Shown: positions 1 to 8,340, counted from the stretch's first letter. The stretch is 64,000 nt of DNA from Pseudomonas sp. SLFW (GCF_009905615.1 NZ_JAAAKW010000010.1:163218-227217), one strand, 5' to 3'. Translations and numbers: made by a program. The notes: a model not told the origin generated them from the sequence alone.

Positions 1-143
1 TTGTCATGGGGAAACTCACCACTGTCGTCGTAATGCTCAGCGGTTTCGGCCAGACGCTGAGTGATGCCGCGCAAGCGTTCAACGAACGCTTCATCGGACT
101 CGACCTCTGTCACGATGGCTTGGCGATTCACCCCCGCGTTCAT
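1..143 (-). CDS. SfnB/DszC-like acyl-CoA dehydrogenase family monooxygenase, N-terminal fragment
   Basis: Only the first 47 codons lie in the window; the gene runs off the left edge. The reverse strand starts MNAGVNRQAIVTEVESDEAF and continues into ITQRLAETAEHYDDSGEFPHD. That pattern (LA..AA..D..GEFPHE) is typical of the N terminus of SfnB/DszC-type flavin monooxygenases, which have the acyl-CoA dehydrogenase fold and act in sulfur acquisition. The ATG at 143 overlaps the TGA of the upstream LLM monooxygenase as ATGA, so the two are probably translationally coupled. Family assignment rests on a short stretch and on the sulfur-gene context, so the exact substrate (dimethyl sulfone, sulfonate or another compound) cannot be named. 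Confidence 0.6.
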   Translation of the reverse strand, partial: MNAGVNRQAIVTEVESDEAFVERLRGITQRLAETAEHYDDSGEFPHD

Positions 144-1507
144 GCCGATGCCTGCGCGGTTGCTTGCGAGACGGGCTGCGAGGCGTCTTCCCGCGCCGCC
201 GTGTAGCGGTTCACCGGGAACTCAAGCCCGAAATGTTCGCGCAGGGTTGAGCCTGTGTACTCGGTGCGTTGCAGGCCTCGTTGTTGCAGCACGGGGATCA
301 CCAGCTCCGTGAAATATTTCAGGCCGTCTGGCAGCAGCGAATTAATGATGAAACCGTCGCTAGCGCCATTCTCGAACCAATGCTGAATCTGATCGGCGAC
401 CTGTTCCGGCGTGCCGACGAACTCACGACGCGGCCGGGAGAAATCCAGCGCCACTTGGCGCAATGTCAGGTTGTGTTCCCGCGCCTGTTGCTTGATGCGA
501 TCCGAACCGCCTTTCTGGCTGTTGGAGCCCAAATCGCCCAAGTCGGGGAACGGCGCGTCCAAGGGGTATTGCGTGAAGTCGTGATCGTTGAACGGGCGAC
601 CCAGCGCAACGATGGCGTCTTCGATGCTCACCAGTTCCACGGCCTGTTGATAGCGGCGCTCCACCTCGTCGGCATCGCGGCCAACGATCGGGCGAATGCC
701 GGGCAGGATCGACAGGTCATCGGGGTTGCGACCGAAGCCTTTGGCGCGACGCATGAGGTCGGCGTAGTAGGCTTTTGATTCTTCGAACGACTCGGCATGG
801 ACGAAGATTGCGTCGGAATATTCCGCTGCGAAGTTACGGCCATCCTCCGAGGTTCCCGCCTGAAACAGCACCGGCTGACCTTGGCGTGAGCGAGCGATAT
901 TCAGCGGGCCTTTGACCTGGAAAAACTCACCCTGGTGGTTCAGCGGGTGCAGCTTGTCGCGGTCGAAGAATTCGCCCGTTTGTTTGTCGCGGGTGAAGGC
1001 GTCGTCCTCCCACGAGTCCCACAGCCCCTTGACCGTCGAGACGTGTTCCTTGGCGATGCGGTAGCGCACGGCGTGAGGAGGGTGTTCGCTTTTGCTGAAG
1101 TTTTCCGCCGTGCCACTGAGCCACGACGTGACGATGTTCCAGCCTGCACGGCCGCCGCTGATGTGGTCCAGCGACGAGAACTGCCGCGCCACCTGAAACG
1201 GCTCGGTGTAGCTGACAGTGACGGTTGCCACCAGGCCGATTTTCGAGGTGGTCGCTGCCAGCGCTGAGAGGATGGTCAGCGGCTCGAAACGGTTGAGGTA
1301 ATGGGGGCTGGATTTCTCGTGAATGTGCAGGCTGTCGGCGATGAACACGAAGTCGAATTTCGCGTCTTCGGCCAGTTGCGCCTGCCCCTTGTACCACTGG
1401 AAGTTGGTGCTCGCGTCGGCCTGCGCATCCGGGTGGCGCCATTCGCCCCAGCCATGACCGACGCCGTGGACCATCGCGCCGAATTTGAGTTGACGGGGTG
1501 TGCTCAT
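140..1507 (-). CDS. LLM class flavin-dependent monooxygenase (NtaA/SnaA/DszA family)
   Basis: A 455-residue FMN-dependent two-component monooxygenase of the nitrilotriacetate/desulfurization family. Such enzymes use reduced flavin from a partner reductase to cleave C-N or C-S bonds. Visible family features are HGVGHGWGEWRHP near the N terminus, the FVFIADSLH strand, the ISGGRAGWNIVTSW motif and VLFQAGTSEDGR. The ATG at 1507 was chosen because AGGAG lies just upstream and the family begins MSTPRQLKFG; the 39-codon upstream extension is low-quality sequence. It lies 25 bp after the substrate-binding gene and overlaps the next gene by ATGA, so binding protein, this enzyme and the SfnB-like enzyme form one operon. 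Substrate is inferred to be an organosulfur compound from context only. Confidence 0.85.
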   Translation of the reverse strand: MSTPRQLKFGAMVHGVGHGWGEWRHPDAQADASTNFQWYKGQAQLAEDAKFDFVFIADSLHIHEKSSPHYLNRFEPLTILSALAATTSKIGLVATVTVSYTEPFQVARQFSSLDHISGGRAGWNIVTSWLSGTAENFSKSEHPPHAVRYRIAKEHVSTVKGLWDSWEDDAFTRDKQTGEFFDRDKLHPLNHQGEFFQVKGPLNIARSRQGQPVLFQAGTSEDGRNFAAEYSDAIFVHAESFEESKAYYADLMRRAKGFGRNPDDLSILPGIRPIVGRDADEVERRYQQAVELVSIEDAIVALGRPFNDHDFTQYPLDAPFPDLGDLGSNSQKGGSDRIKQQAREHNLTLRQVALDFSRPRREFVGTPEQVADQIQHWFENGASDGFIINSLLPDGLKYFTELVIPVLQQRGLQRTEYTGSTLREHFGLEFPVNRYTAAREDASQPVSQATAQASA

Positions 1508-1532
1508 GAGGTGCTCTCCTGGAGTCGGTCGC

Positions 1533-2543
1533 TTAGCGCGCAGCCTGGGAATCGGTTTTCTCGGCAGCCTGCTCGGCGGCGAGGCGGATGGCGTTGAAGC
1601 CAGGATCGAAGCCGTTGGAGACATCGACGTGTTTATTCAGAATGCCTTCGCGCTCATAGATGTTGGCGGTGTTTTGCAGGCCCTTGATCACGCTGTCATC
1701 AATGCTGACGCGCTCCATCTTGGTGTCCTGGTTGACGGCCAGATGCACTTCGACGGGCAGGCCGGTGACCTTGGTCTGGGCGGCTGCGTATTCCTTCGGA
1801 TGGGCGTTGACCCAGCGGTAGGCGCGGTCCAGACGCACGACGAAATCGTCCAGTTGTTCACGTTTCTCGGTGATCGCCTTGCTGGTGGCGGCGAGGTAGG
1901 AATGGTTGGTCAGTAGGTCCGGGCCATTGGGCAGGATGCGTGCACCGCTCTGGGTGGCGACCGTGGTATACGGCGCCCAAGTGGCCCATGCATCAGCGTC
2001 GCCGTTGTCGAGGATCAGTCGCGATTCGCTTGGCAACAGGAAGACAAATTTGACGTCGCTGGTTTCCAGGCCTGCTTCGTTGAGCGCGCGAATCGCCAGG
2101 TAATGCCCGATCGAACCGCGCCCGGTGACGATGCGCTTGCCCTTGAGGTCGGCGACGGATTTGACCGGCGAGTCGTTACGGACGATCAGCGCCGTGGTGT
2201 AGCGCCCGTCGACGTGGGTAATGCTGATCACCTTCAGCGGACCCCCTGCGCCGAGTGCGAAGACATACGGCGCATCGCCCAGCGCACCCACGTCCACCGC
2301 GCCCGCATTCAGCGCTTCACCCAATGGCGAGGCGGACGGGAATTCGGAGAATTTGATGTCGTAGGGCACGTCCTTCAGCTCGCCGGAGACCTCCAGCAGC
2401 ACCTTCAATGCCGATTTCTGATTGGCGACCAAGAGCGGTTGCAGGGCTTCGGCGGCCTGGCTGTATTGGCCGAACGACAGCGTCAGCAGCGCGCCCAACA
2501 GGAGCTTTTTGACGCGCAGCGATTTGAGAATGGGGGCGGACAT
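1533..2543 (-). CDS. Sulfonate-type ABC transporter substrate-binding protein
   Basis: A 336-residue periplasmic binding protein of the SsuA/TauA (NMT1-like) group, which captures sulfonates or related compounds for an ABC importer. The N terminus has a positively charged, hydrophobic signal peptide (KKLLLGALLTLSFG) with a likely cleavage site near residue 30 (SQAAEA). Inside are the family phrases FSEFPSASPLGEALNAGAVD, VADLKGKRIVTGRGS and DADAWATWAPY. Start: ATG at 2543 with GGAG upstream. It is the first gene of the operon with the LLM monooxygenase. No permease or ATPase gene is present in the window, so those subunits must lie to the left or elsewhere. Confidence 0.85.
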   Translation of the reverse strand: MSAPILKSLRVKKLLLGALLTLSFGQYSQAAEALQPLLVANQKSALKVLLEVSGELKDVPYDIKFSEFPSASPLGEALNAGAVDVGALGDAPYVFALGAGGPLKVISITHVDGRYTTALIVRNDSPVKSVADLKGKRIVTGRGSIGHYLAIRALNEAGLETSDVKFVFLLPSESRLILDNGDADAWATWAPYTTVATQSGARILPNGPDLLTNHSYLAATSKAITEKREQLDDFVVRLDRAYRWVNAHPKEYAAAQTKVTGLPVEVHLAVNQDTKMERVSIDDSVIKGLQNTANIYEREGILNKHVDVSNGFDPGFNAIRLAAEQAAEKTDSQAAR

Positions 2544-2656
2544 GAAGCGTGTCTCCAGGCTTGGAAAAAGGTTTGGGCCTCCGCCTGGAAAGGGGTCGGC
2601 TTTCAGGGTTATGACCTTAAGCCTATAAGAAACGCATTAGAAGTATTTTTTGGTTA

Positions 2657-2668
2657 TATGCTAATTAT
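2657..2668 (+). promoter_or_regulatory. Copy of a 12-bp motif shared across the sulfur cluster
   Basis: TATGCTAATTAT lies in the AT-rich leader of the binding-protein operon, about 115 bp upstream of its ATG. It matches TAAGCTAATTAT (8341-8352, and in reverse at 6115-6126) at 11 of 12 positions. The match is directly visible; its role as an operator is inference. Confidence 0.4.
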
Positions 2669-2745
2669 GTATTTGGTTAATTTTGGTGGTTTTTAATATT
2701 AATTTATTGCATTTAGTGGCTTGAAGGACATACGGCCTCATGAGC

Positions 2746-2768
2746 GTACCCACGCACTGCGTGGGTAC
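2746..2768. repeat. Perfect 10-bp inverted repeat (hairpin)
   Basis: GTACCCACGC, a 3-nt loop ACT, then GCGTGGGTAC form a perfect hairpin between the rhodanese gene, which ends at 2803 on the minus strand, and the next operon. No T-run follows on either strand, so a classical intrinsic terminator is not supported. It may be a terminator-like or mRNA-end hairpin downstream of the rhodanese gene. Confidence 0.5.
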
Positions 2769-2802
2769 GATCGTCAAGGCGTCTTAAATCGGAAAGCTCG
2801 GT

Positions 2803-4383
2803 TTAAATCACATTAAACCCATGCGTCCCATCCCGACCCAACTGCTCCACCAGTCCGAATTCCCAATCCAGGTAGGCTTGCATCGCTTCACGCGGCGCGT
2901 CGGTGCCTTCATAGGGGCGGCGATAGCGGTCGATGCGGGGGGAGGCGAGGTGGGTTTCACCGCTCTCCAGCTCGAAGCCGGCCTTCACCCAGCTGGCCGT
3001 GCCGTCCTTGAGCAGGAACACGGGCTTGCCGGTCAGCGCTTCGACTTCCGGCACGGCCAGGCGCGCCAGCTTGCTGCTGCCACAGGTCAGCACGTATTGC
3101 TCGGCCGCAGGGATTTTGCGCAGTGCGCTGGACAGGTCGGCGCGCAAGGTCCACCAAGCGCCCGGAATGTGCTGCTTCACGTAATTGGCGCTGGCGGTGA
3201 AATCCAGCACGGCGACGCTGCCGTGTGCCTGCCATTGGCGCAGGGTGTCGGGGCTGATCTCCTCGACCTGCCACGGCGTCGGGATCGGCGCGTTCCAAGG
3301 GCCTTTCTCGCTGAAGTCCTGAGGGCGCAGATCGTCGAGCACGACCACTTCCCAACCCAGCTGAGCCAGCCACGACGCCGACATGTTGGCCCTGACGCCG
3401 TCGTCGTCGACCAGCACGATCCTTGCGCCCCGCACGCTGGCGTAATGATCGGTTTCCTGCACCAACTGGCCACCCGGCGTCGAGCGTGCGCCCGGCAAGT
3501 GCCCGGCCTCGTATTCTTCTGGGGTGCGCACGTCGAACAGGTACGTTGTGCGAGCTGCTTCGGTTCGCCAGGCGTTCAGGTCAGAGCGTTTGCCGCGCTT
3601 CACACCCGCTTTGTCGGCCACTTTGCGGGCATCCTCGCGAGCGGCGGACAGCGTGTTGTCACTGACCTCGGCAAAGCGGCGCGACTGACCGTGATCCAGA
3701 GTTTGCCCCGCCAGTAACCAGCCGATAGTGCCGTTGCGCAGGGCTGAAACCGGGTTTGGCAGGCCTGCATTCACCAGCGATTGCGTGCCGATGATGCTGC
3801 GCGTGCGCCCGGCGCAGTTCACGATGATGCGGGTCTTCGGGTCCGGCGCCAGTTCGCGGGCGCGCAACACCAGCTCGGCACCCGGAACGCTGACGCCGGT
3901 GGGAATGCTCATGGTCTGGTATTCGTCATAGCGGCGGGCATCGAGCACCACCACGTCGGCTTTGCTGTCGAGCAGGGCTTTCACTTCCTCGGCGGCGAGC
4001 GACGGCGTATGACGATGGTGCTCGACCAGTTCGCCAAACGCTTTGCTCGGCACGTTAACGTCGATGAACAGTTCGCCGCCCGCGTCGCGCCAGCCTTGCA
4101 AACCACCTTCGAGCAGCCTTACGTCGGTGTAGCCAAGATCCCACAGCCGGGTGAGGGCAGGCTGAACCAGGCCCTCGCCGTTGTCATACAGGGTGATTGC
4201 GGTGTCGCGGCGCGGGATGCGCGACAGCACCTCCAGCTCCAGTTTCGACAGCGGGATGTTCGCCGCAAACAGGGGGTGAGCTTCGGCAAAAGGCGCTTCT
4301 TCGCGCACGTCCACCAGAGCGACTTCTTCCTTATTCAGCAGTGCGTTGCGAATGTCGGCAAATGATCGGGTGTTTTGAGTCAT
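2803..4383 (-). CDS. Four-domain rhodanese (sulfurtransferase) protein
   Basis: A 526-residue protein with four rhodanese-like domains at about residues 8-105, 128-228, 265-362 and 378-475. Rhodaneses move sulfane sulfur through a persulfide on a loop cysteine. Domain 2 has Cys190 in CAGRTRS and domain 4 has Cys434 in CGSSKLA. The equivalent loops of domains 1 (DNGEGLV) and 3 (DDDGVRA) have Asp, so they are probably catalytically silent. No signal peptide is seen, so it is probably cytoplasmic. Its ATG overlaps the stop of the thiol dioxygenase gene as ATGA, which ties persulfide transfer to thiol oxidation. A comparable dioxygenase-rhodanese pairing is known in P. aeruginosa (PA2602-PA2603, from memory). 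Confidence 0.85.
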   Translation of the reverse strand: MTQNTRSFADIRNALLNKEEVALVDVREEAPFAEAHPLFAANIPLSKLELEVLSRIPRRDTAITLYDNGEGLVQPALTRLWDLGYTDVRLLEGGLQGWRDAGGELFIDVNVPSKAFGELVEHHRHTPSLAAEEVKALLDSKADVVVLDARRYDEYQTMSIPTGVSVPGAELVLRARELAPDPKTRIIVNCAGRTRSIIGTQSLVNAGLPNPVSALRNGTIGWLLAGQTLDHGQSRRFAEVSDNTLSAAREDARKVADKAGVKRGKRSDLNAWRTEAARTTYLFDVRTPEEYEAGHLPGARSTPGGQLVQETDHYASVRGARIVLVDDDGVRANMSASWLAQLGWEVVVLDDLRPQDFSEKGPWNAPIPTPWQVEEISPDTLRQWQAHGSVAVLDFTASANYVKQHIPGAWWTLRADLSSALRKIPAAEQYVLTCGSSKLARLAVPEVEALTGKPVFLLKDGTASWVKAGFELESGETHLASPRIDRYRRPYEGTDAPREAMQAYLDWEFGLVEQLGRDGTHGFNVI

Positions 4384-4988
4384 TGGGCGTGGTTCTCTTT
4401 GGACAGGTCCCAGATGTTCGGGAGATAGGCATTCGAATAGCCGGAAATGAACAGTTTTTCGCTGCCGTCCGGTTGATAGACGGCACGCTTCACCGCGCCG
4501 ATGTTGGCGCCGTACACGTGAATGCTGATCGACACTTGATCGTCGAAGGCGTTACTGACCTGATGAATGTCATTGCTGCGCGGAGACAGCGCTTCGACGT
4601 GGCCGGGTTCAAGGCGAATGGCCGGGCCTTCCTGTTCCAGTCGGCCTTCGGCGCTGCGGGCGAACCCTTGTGAGAACTCTGCGCCGCGCAACATGCCGAT
4701 CAGGCCCCAGACACGATGGTCGTGAATGGGCGTGGTCTGACCCGGTCCCCAGACAAAACTGACGATGGAAAAGCGCTGGCGTGAGTCGGCGTGCAGCAAA
4801 AACTGTTGGTAGCGGGTCGGATCGGGAATCGCGTATTCGTCCGGCAACCAGTCGTCGTGGCGCACGAGTTGGCCCAGCAGTTTTCCGCCACGATGCAGCA
4901 GATCGCCCTCGCGGGGATTGCTGTCGATCAGTTCGGCCAGAGCGCCAATGAATTCCCGCAGGCGTTCGGGGTGTCGGGGTTGAGTCAT
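4380..4988 (-). CDS. Cysteine dioxygenase family thiol dioxygenase, 3-mercaptopropionate dioxygenase type
   Basis: A 202-residue cupin of the cysteine dioxygenase family, which oxidises a thiol to a sulfinate with non-haem iron and O2. The three-histidine metal site is visible as His89 and His91 in TTPIHDHRVWG and His142 in NDIHQVSN. The tail SGYSNAYLPNIWDLSKEN and overall sequence closely resemble the P. aeruginosa enzyme PA2602, which prefers 3-mercaptopropionate. Start: ATG at 4988 has GGAG upstream and gives the family length; a 13-codon upstream extension was rejected. It is the first gene of a two-gene operon with the rhodanese and is divergent from the LysR gene, its likely regulator. 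Substrate preference is inferred from similarity. Confidence 0.8.
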   Translation of the reverse strand: MTQPRHPERLREFIGALAELIDSNPREGDLLHRGGKLLGQLVRHDDWLPDEYAIPDPTRYQQFLLHADSRQRFSIVSFVWGPGQTTPIHDHRVWGLIGMLRGAEFSQGFARSAEGRLEQEGPAIRLEPGHVEALSPRSNDIHQVSNAFDDQVSISIHVYGANIGAVKRAVYQPDGSEKLFISGYSNAYLPNIWDLSKENHAQ

Positions 4989-5020
4989 GTGCGCTCCAGA
5001 ACAGATTTGGTCAGCCAATA

Positions 5021-5144
5021 TAAGCATAATGCTGCGGTGTAATATGCTATTTATTGATGATTAGGTTATAACGAAAAAGCATTTGATAACCCCCGGGCAG
5101 GTTGTCGGGCTATCCATGTGTTGCGTTTGGAATTATGCTTTTTG
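5021..5144. promoter_or_regulatory. Divergent control region with inverted 9-bp repeats between thiol dioxygenase and LysR genes
   Basis: AAGCATAAT at 5022-5030 and its exact reverse complement ATTATGCTT at 5132-5140 lie about 100 bp apart in the gap between the divergent dioxygenase and LysR genes. LysR proteins commonly bind separated half-sites between themselves and a divergent target. The repeats resemble the TAAGCTAATTAT motif of the neighbouring gaps. Function as a LysR operator is inference. Confidence 0.4.
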
Positions 5145-5178
5145 CCTATCTTGTCCCTTTTTTTCATGTGCGAACCGA

Positions 5179-6084
5179 ATGAAAATTGATGATATCGACG
5201 CCTTCGTGGCGGTGATTCGCTGCCAGTCGATCAGCCACGCAGCTGAGTCGCTGGACCTGACGCAACCCGCGATCACGCGCCGGGTGCAGAATTTCGAGCA
5301 GGCGCTGGGGGTCGAGCTGTTTGACCGTAACACCAAGCCACTCAAGCCGACGGCCATGGGTTTGCAGGTGTATCAGAAATGCCTGGCGATCCTGCGGGAA
5401 ATGGATTCGTTGCGTGAACTCGTCGCCAGCGACACCCCGCCCAGCGGCCTGCTGCGGCTGGGTGTGCCGCAGACCATTGGCGATGTCGTGCTGCTCGATG
5501 CCCTCAAGCACCTGCGCGGGCAATTTCCCGACTTGCGCGCGCAGGTCGTCACAGGCTGGGGCAGCCATCTGATCGGCAAGATCGAGAACGGTGAGCTGGA
5601 TGCCGCCGCCGCGCTGTTCCCGGCCGGCAAGATTTTCCCGGAAGGCATCATCGGCGAATCCATCGGCAAGATGGAGCTGGTGGTGGTCTGCGCCAGGGAG
5701 CGTCAGCCGAAAAAGCCGATCAAACTGGCCGAATGTTATGACCAAGGCTTTGTGCTCAATCCGGACGGTTGCGGTTTTCGTGCGGGGTTGCAGCGCACGC
5801 TGGCCGATCAGGGGTTGGGTCTCAAGGTCAATCTGGAGACGTTCGGCACTGAGCTGCAATTGGGGCTGGTGGCCGATGGAATGGGATTGGGGCTCGTGCC
5901 GCGTCCTTTGTTCGAACGCAGCGCCCATCACGATCAACTGGCGGTCGTGCCGCTCAAGGACTTCAAACCGGTGATGGACCTGTGGTTGATGTACCCGCGC
6001 TTCCTCGGGAATCTACAGGCACCGGTGGCCTCGTTCGGAAGTCTGGTGGCCGAAGCCTTGAAGGAGGCGCGTGAAGCGGCCTGA
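5179..6084 (+). CDS. LysR-type transcriptional regulator
   Basis: A 301-residue LysR regulator. The winged helix-turn-helix occupies residues 1-60 (SISHAAESLDLTQPAITRRV, then LGVELFDR), followed by a linker helix and a two-lobed effector domain. Start: ATG at 5179 begins MKIDDIDAFVAV, the expected LysR start; the upstream extension includes an implausible cysteine-rich stretch. Divergent orientation from the thiol dioxygenase-rhodanese operon suggests it controls that operon, with an organosulfur compound or sulfur status as signal. A LysR gene next to this dioxygenase is also found in P. aeruginosa (PA2601, from memory). The effector cannot be read from the sequence. Confidence 0.85.
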   Translation: MKIDDIDAFVAVIRCQSISHAAESLDLTQPAITRRVQNFEQALGVELFDRNTKPLKPTAMGLQVYQKCLAILREMDSLRELVASDTPPSGLLRLGVPQTIGDVVLLDALKHLRGQFPDLRAQVVTGWGSHLIGKIENGELDAAAALFPAGKIFPEGIIGESIGKMELVVVCARERQPKKPIKLAECYDQGFVLNPDGCGFRAGLQRTLADQGLGLKVNLETFGTELQLGLVADGMGLGLVPRPLFERSAHHDQLAVVPLKDFKPVMDLWLMYPRFLGNLQAPVASFGSLVAEALKEAREAA

Positions 6085-6114
6085 CCTCTTCACGATAAGA
6101 AATAAAAAAACTTG

Positions 6115-6126
6115 ATAATTAGCTTA
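6115..6126 (-). promoter_or_regulatory. Copy of the 12-bp TAAGCTAATTAT motif
   Basis: The plus strand reads ATAATTAGCTTA, the exact reverse complement of the motif at 8341-8352. It lies 83 bp upstream of the class II aldolase ATG in an AT-rich gap. An operator role is inferred. Confidence 0.4.
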
Positions 6127-6208
6127 GAAGAAAATGTGCTTTTTAAACATTTTCCAACGCGCTTAGGCTCCCTTGATACGTCTATTCAAGACCCACAGGG
6201 AGTCATGC

Positions 6209-7009
6209 ATGAGCAATGTCAGTTCTTTGCCCGTTCCAGCCAACGCCAGCAGCGTACGGGATCGGGTCAGTCCCGAAGAGTGGGAGGTGCGGGTCAAACT
6301 CGCAGCGGCCTATCGCATCGCGGCGCTCAAGCGCTGGACCGATCACATCTACACGCATTTCTCGGCACGGGTGCCAGGGCCTGACGAGCACTTTCTGATC
6401 AATCCCTTCGGCTTGCTGTTCGACGAAATCACCGCGTCGAATCTGGTAAAAGTCGACATCGACGGCACCATTGTCGATGACCCAACAGGCCTCGGCATCA
6501 ACCACGCAGGCTACGTGATCCACAGCGCCATTCACGCCGCGCGCCCGGACCTGCAAGCGGTGTTGCATACCCACACCCGTGACGGCATTGCGGTATCAGC
6601 GCAAAAAAATGGCTTGTTGCTGATCTCTCAGCATGCCTTGTCGTTCTCCGGGCGTGTGGCCTATCACGGCTACGAGGGCATCGCTCAGGACCTGGGCGAG
6701 CGTGAGCGGCTGGTGGCGGATCTGGGCGACAAGAGCGTGATGATCCTGAGAAATCACGGCTTGCTCACGGCGGGTATCAGCGTCGAGCACGCGTTCAAGC
6801 AACTGCACAATCTGGAATACGCCTGCAATATTCAGATGGCGGCGCAGGCTGCGGGCAACGCCGAGCTGATTTTTCCGCCAGAAGAGGTGGTGAAGAAGGT
6901 CGAGGAGCAGGCCAGGGTATTCCAGGACGGGAACGGGCCCGGCGTGGCCCGGCATTGGAATGCGTTGATCCGCGAGCTGGATCGGCACGGGACGGCCTAT
7001 AAGGAATAA
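6209..7009 (+). CDS. Class II aldolase/adducin family protein
   Basis: A 266-residue protein of the class II aldolase/adducin family, whose members are zinc-dependent aldolases, epimerases or decarboxylases. The likely metal ligands are visible: His120 and His122 in LHTHTRDG and His183 in LRNHGLLT. The family phrase INPFGLLFDEITASNLVKVD is also present. Start: ATG at 6209 (MSNVSSLP) with GGGAG upstream; a nearby ATG at 6205 is in another frame. The gene stands between a LysR regulator and an SsuD-like monooxygenase and carries the cluster's shared motif upstream. It may handle a carbon fragment released from an organosulfur substrate, but that is conjecture. Confidence 0.8.
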   Translation: MSNVSSLPVPANASSVRDRVSPEEWEVRVKLAAAYRIAALKRWTDHIYTHFSARVPGPDEHFLINPFGLLFDEITASNLVKVDIDGTIVDDPTGLGINHAGYVIHSAIHAARPDLQAVLHTHTRDGIAVSAQKNGLLLISQHALSFSGRVAYHGYEGIAQDLGERERLVADLGDKSVMILRNHGLLTAGISVEHAFKQLHNLEYACNIQMAAQAAGNAELIFPPEEVVKKVEEQARVFQDGNGPGVARHWNALIRELDRHGTAYKE

Positions 7010-7030
7010 GAAGGGTTCAGCGCAAAGGGT

Positions 7031-7129
7031 CCTCCTGTGGGAGCGAATTCATTCGCGAAAAGGTCGTACGGCCGATGGATATGTGCCGAATGTACAACCC
7101 CCTCGCGAATGAATTCGCTCCCACAGAGG
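7031..7129. repeat. REPIN-like inverted repeat, copy 1 (GGGAGCGAATTCATTCGCGA type)
   Basis: Two long inverted arms, CCTCCTGTGGGAGCGAATTC and its near reverse complement ending GCTCCCACAGAGG, flank a variable centre of about 45 bp. Copies with the same arms and different centres occur at 9551, 15945 and 49080. This is the structure of REPIN elements, which are mobilised in trans by RAYT transposases in Pseudomonas. No RAYT gene is in the window. The position, just past two convergent gene ends, is typical. Confidence 0.85.
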
Positions 7130-7146
7130 GGTATGCGATGTGGAAC

Positions 7147-8235
7147 CTACGCCACCTTTTCCTGCTTCTCCTGCTCCCGCTTGGCCACCAACTCCCGGGT
7201 CAGCGGGATGAGCTTCTTGCCGTAATCAATCGCGTCTTCCAGCGGATCAAACCCGCGAATCAGGAAGGTGGTAATCCCCAGGTCGTAATAATCGAGCAGC
7301 GCCTCGGCGACCTGTTCGGCGGTGCCCACCAGCGAGGTCGAGTTGCCCTTGGCGCCCAGCAGCCCGGCAATCCCGGTCCACAGGCGTTTGTCCAGTCGCG
7401 CTCCTTGCGCAGCCGCCGCCAACAAGCGCTTCGAGCCTTCGTTCGCCGGTTCGCGGCGCTGAATCCCTGCCGCCTGAGCCTGCGCTTTTGCGCGTTCCAG
7501 AATGCTGTCCGCACGTGCCCAGGCCTTTTCCTCGGTCTCGGCCAGAATCGGCCTCAGCGAGAGGCTGAAACGCACCGTCCGCCCGTGCTTCGCCGCCTCG
7601 GCCCGGACATGTCTGACGATATCCCTGACCTGCTCATAGGTTTCTCCCCACAGCGCGTACACGTCGGCGTGCCTGCCTGCGACCTCGATCGCCGCTTGGG
7701 ATGCGCCGCCGAAATACAGCGGGATGTGTGGCTGTTGTGGCGACTTGACCAGCGAATGCGCCCCCTCGAACTGGTAATACGTACCGTGATGGTCGAAGGG
7801 CTTTTCCGCTGTCCACTCCTGACGCACGACACTCAAATATTCGTCAGTGCGGGCGTAACGCTCATCCTTGCCAATGAAGCTGCCATCGGCGCGCAGCTCC
7901 TTGTCGTCGCCACCGGTGATGATGTGCACCGCCGTGCGGCCACCGTTGAACACGTCCAGCGTCGCGAATTGTCGGGCTGCCACGGTGGGGGAGATGAAGC
8001 CTGGCCGGTGGGCGATGAGAAATTTCAGTTTCGTGGTCACGCTGGCGGCGTAGGACGCAATGAAGGCGCTGTCCGGGCTGTTGGAGTGATAGGCCACGAG
8101 CGCTCTGTCAAACCCGGCGTCTTCATGGGCGCGCGCGACTTTTTCGACGTACTCCGGCTGAACGGTCTGACCGCTGCGTGGGTGAATTTCCGAGAACGGC
8201 TGGGTGGCGATGTAACCGATGAATTCGACGCTCAT
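7147..8235 (-). CDS. SsuD/MsuD-like FMNH2-dependent alkanesulfonate monooxygenase
   Basis: A 362-residue luciferase-like monooxygenase of the SsuD group, which desulfonates alkanesulfonates to aldehyde plus sulfite using reduced FMN from a partner reductase. Family phrases include GFDRALVAYHSNSPD, FLIAHRPGF, ATLDVFNGGRTAVHIITGG, IPLYFGGAS and VGTAEQVAEALLDYYDLG. The length fits SsuD (about 380 residues). Start: ATG at 8235. It is transcribed away from a second sulfonate binding protein and points towards the aldolase gene, with a REPIN in between. No ssuE-like reductase is seen in the window. The precise sulfonate is not determined. Confidence 0.85.
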   Translation of the reverse strand: MSVEFIGYIATQPFSEIHPRSGQTVQPEYVEKVARAHEDAGFDRALVAYHSNSPDSAFIASYAASVTTKLKFLIAHRPGFISPTVAARQFATLDVFNGGRTAVHIITGGDDKELRADGSFIGKDERYARTDEYLSVVRQEWTAEKPFDHHGTYYQFEGAHSLVKSPQQPHIPLYFGGASQAAIEVAGRHADVYALWGETYEQVRDIVRHVRAEAAKHGRTVRFSLSLRPILAETEEKAWARADSILERAKAQAQAAGIQRREPANEGSKRLLAAAAQGARLDKRLWTGIAGLLGAKGNSTSLVGTAEQVAEALLDYYDLGITTFLIRGFDPLEDAIDYGKKLIPLTRELVAKREQEKQEKVA

Positions 8236-8340
8236 GGGCGATTCCTTATCCTTGTAGAAAAGACGGGCGCGCGTGCAATCGCGCGAGGCCAGTCAGCAAC
8301 ATAGGGGGAGCCGAGGGCCCTGTGAAATTCGATTTGGCGC

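Noticed and set aside
2746..2768. The perfect hairpin as a Rho-independent terminator
   Set aside because: No T-run follows it on either strand, so it was listed only as an inverted repeat.
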